12,573 nucleotides of DNA from Treponema sp. GTDB taxonomy: Bacteria; Spirochaetota; Spirochaetia; Treponematales; Breznakiellaceae. The notes beneath the pieces were generated by a model. It saw nothing but the letters and a program-made list of their open reading frames with translations. It made no database searches and had not been told where the DNA came from. Below are positions 11,470 through 12,573 of this stretch, one piece after another (position 1 is the first letter of the stretch; each line of letters begins with the position of its first letter). The stretch is from positions 1-12,573 of the forward strand of contig JAISSG010000084.1 of the NCBI GenBank assembly GCA_031273185.1. Direction: 5' to 3'. Made by a program: the position numbers and the translations under genes.

Positions 11470-12081
11470 CTAAACGTCGGCACGGCGCTTTTTCGCCGCA
11501 AGAATGACGCAGATGCCGAGGTACAGCGCCAGTATGACCGAGATGCCAAGGGTGATGTAAAAAACGACGCGCCGCACCAGGTTGTTGATTTCCCATTGCA
11601 GGGCCTCCATTATCGTTACCGAGGTGACCCTCCCGTTCTCGTTGGCAAAGCTGGCGATGAGGCCGGCCTTTGACCTGAGGATGTCAAAGCCCCAGCCAAG
11701 CGCCTTGCCGTACAGGCTTTCCGTGATGATCCCCGAAAGCCCCAAATCCGAGACCTTGCGCGGAATCATCCCTTCCAGGTCGTCGATGGCCTGCGGGACG
11801 TTTTCGACGGCAACGCCGTTCCGTACCAGCGGCTGGCTGCCGTGGTTTTTCTCAAGGTATTCCTGCGCGAGGGCGGCGCTTTTGTCCAGCGCCCCCGCCG
11901 CAACGGCAGCCCCTATCCGGCTTCCGGCAAAAACCACGGCAAACACGATAAACAGGACGGCGGCAGTGACGTACAGGGGAGGCCTTTTGCCCTTTTCCCC
12001 GATTTTTCGGATGACCATGATGCAGGCCACCAGCCAGGCAACGCCAATAACCAGCCCCAGCACTATTGTTGTTACGGGCAT
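11470..12081 (-). CDS. Membrane protein of unknown function, about three membrane segments
   Basis: The 203-residue product has two hydrophobic segments near the N-terminus (about 3-23 and 37-55), a soluble stretch of roughly 110 residues with mixed charge (E-Y-L-E-K-N-H, V-P-Q-A-I-D-D-L-E-G-M-I, L-G-L-S-G-I-I-T-E-S-L-Y-G-K-A-L-G-W-G-F-D), and one more segment near residues 170-195, ending in K-K-R-R. I do not recognise the family. I start at ATG 12081 because GGAGG at 12087-12091 sits 5 bases before it; the GTG two codons upstream overlaps that site. It stands alone on the minus strand, divergent from the EF-G-like gene, and a promoter for it is not clear. Confidence 0.75.
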   Translation of the reverse strand: MPVTTIVLGLVIGVAWLVACIMVIRKIGEKGKRPPLYVTAAVLFIVFAVVFAGSRIGAAVAAGALDKSAALAQEYLEKNHGSQPLVRNGVAVENVPQAIDDLEGMIPRKVSDLGLSGIITESLYGKALGWGFDILRSKAGLIASFANENGRVTSVTIMEALQWEINNLVRRVVFYITLGISVILALYLGICVILAAKKRRADV

Positions 12082-12141
12082 AACCACCTCCGTGAAGGCA
12101 TGGTATCACCTTCCCCCGGGAAAAGCAACAAATTTCACTCA

Positions 12142-12165
12142 TATGAAAGTTCTTTATGAAAGTTC
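12142..12165 (+). promoter_or_regulatory. Direct repeat upstream of the EF-G-like promoter
   Basis: TATAAAG-like units are not present; instead TATGAAAGTTC occurs twice, at 12142-12152 and 12155-12165, with a 13-base period, ending four bases before the -35 box. This is a plausible site for an activator or repressor, and it lies in the region shared with the divergent membrane protein gene. Confidence 0.45.
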
Positions 12166-12169
12166 ATTC

Positions 12170-12198
12170 TTGACAATCGCACGATACCGGGGCATGAT
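12170..12198 (+). promoter_or_regulatory. Promoter of the EF-G-like gene
   Basis: A perfect TTGACA (12170-12175), a 17-base spacer and CATGAT (12193-12198, four of six consensus bases) form a sigma-70-type promoter. The leader before GTG 12233 would be about 28 bases. Confidence 0.55.
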
Positions 12199-12232
12199 AT
12201 TTAAACATACTCTCTCAAACAAGGAGCCCCCT

Positions 12233-12573
12233 GTGAGTCATGCAACAGACCAGATTAGAAATGTAGCCATCGCCGGGCACGGACAGACCGGCAAAACCAC
12301 TCTATTCGAGCGTCTGCTGCTTGCCGGGGGGGCGATCCCCAAGGCGGAAACGGTGGAATCCGGCAAAACGGTCAGCGATTCCACCCCGGAAGAGGTCGAG
12401 AGGAAAATATCGATATACGCCGCGATGGGCCATGTCGAGCGGAACGGGATAAAAATCAACTTTTTCGACACCCCCGGCTCGTCGGACTTTACCGGCAACG
12501 TGATTTCCAGCTTCCGCGCCTCGGAATTTGCCCTGCTGGCGGTGGATGGCCGCTCCGGGGTGCAGATAGAGAC
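12233..12573 (+). CDS. EF-G-like translational GTPase, N-terminal part
   Basis: GTG 12233 follows AAGGAG at 12221-12226; 113 codons are seen before the window ends. The G1 loop G-H-G-Q-T-G-K-T-T (residues 16-24), the switch-I stretch S-D-S-T-P-E-E-V-E-R-K-I-S-I and the G3 motif D-T-P-G identify the GTPase domain of an EF-G paralogue. The canonical EF-G instead has A-H-I-D-A-G-K-T-T, R-G-I-T-I and D-T-P-G-H. Here the histidine after D-T-P-G, which positions water for GTP hydrolysis, is serine (D-T-P-G-S-S-D-F), and the switch-I threonine position appears to be serine. This favours the EF-G-II/spirochaete paralogue groups over the main fusA factor. Whether it works in elongation, in ribosome recycling or in some stress role cannot be judged from this fragment. 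Confidence 0.88.
   Translation, partial: MSHATDQIRNVAIAGHGQTGKTTLFERLLLAGGAIPKAETVESGKTVSDSTPEEVERKISIYAAMGHVERNGIKINFFDTPGSSDFTGNVISSFRASEFALLAVDGRSGVQIE

Overview
The window looks like chromosomal DNA of a spirochaete, probably a Treponema-like organism. This rests on the number of lipoproteins with relaxed lipoboxes, the presence of an EF-G paralogue of the kind spirochaetes carry, and the mix of proteins; it is an inference, not a database result. Most genes are GC-rich. Two short islands (about 3735-4804 and 6800-7400) are strikingly AT-rich and look foreign.

Layout. Position 1-162 is the end of a Sel1-repeat protein. A 356-base gap with palindromes follows. At 519-3621 a two-gene + strand operon encodes a 664-aa membrane protein with two DUF1538 repeats and, overlapping it by 11 bases, a 372-aa protein that I read as three P-II-like modules in one chain. 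The next block is an AT-rich minus-strand lipoprotein gene (3756-4742) with inverted copies of one GC-rich element at its ends. A divergent pair of exported proteins follows (4842-5507 minus, 5625-6851 plus). A second AT-rich island carries a small Imm32-like immunity gene (7013-7252 minus), again bracketed by inverted GTTATGTGC-type ends and, further out, by inverted arrays of a 7-base repeat.

From 7449 to 9733 a minus-strand operon encodes a polar amino acid ABC importer, in the order binding lipoprotein, permease, ATPase, with a clear promoter at 9778-9806 and a perfect hairpin at the binding-protein/permease junction. From 9982 to 11374 a minus-strand pair encodes an HPt phosphotransfer protein and an HD-GYP response regulator, a phosphorelay output towards cyclic-di-GMP breakdown; the kinase must lie elsewhere. 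A 203-aa membrane protein of unknown function (11470-12081 minus) is divergent from the start of an EF-G-like GTPase (12233 onward, cut by the window end).

The most notable signals are the triple P-II chain coupled to a tandem DUF1538 transporter candidate, and the two AT-rich single-gene islands. On the minus strand these islands have the order expected of integron cassettes: GTT-type end, gene, AAC-type end, then a GC-rich hairpin element of attC size. No integrase is visible, so they would be isolated cassettes, or alternatively units with terminal inverted repeats.
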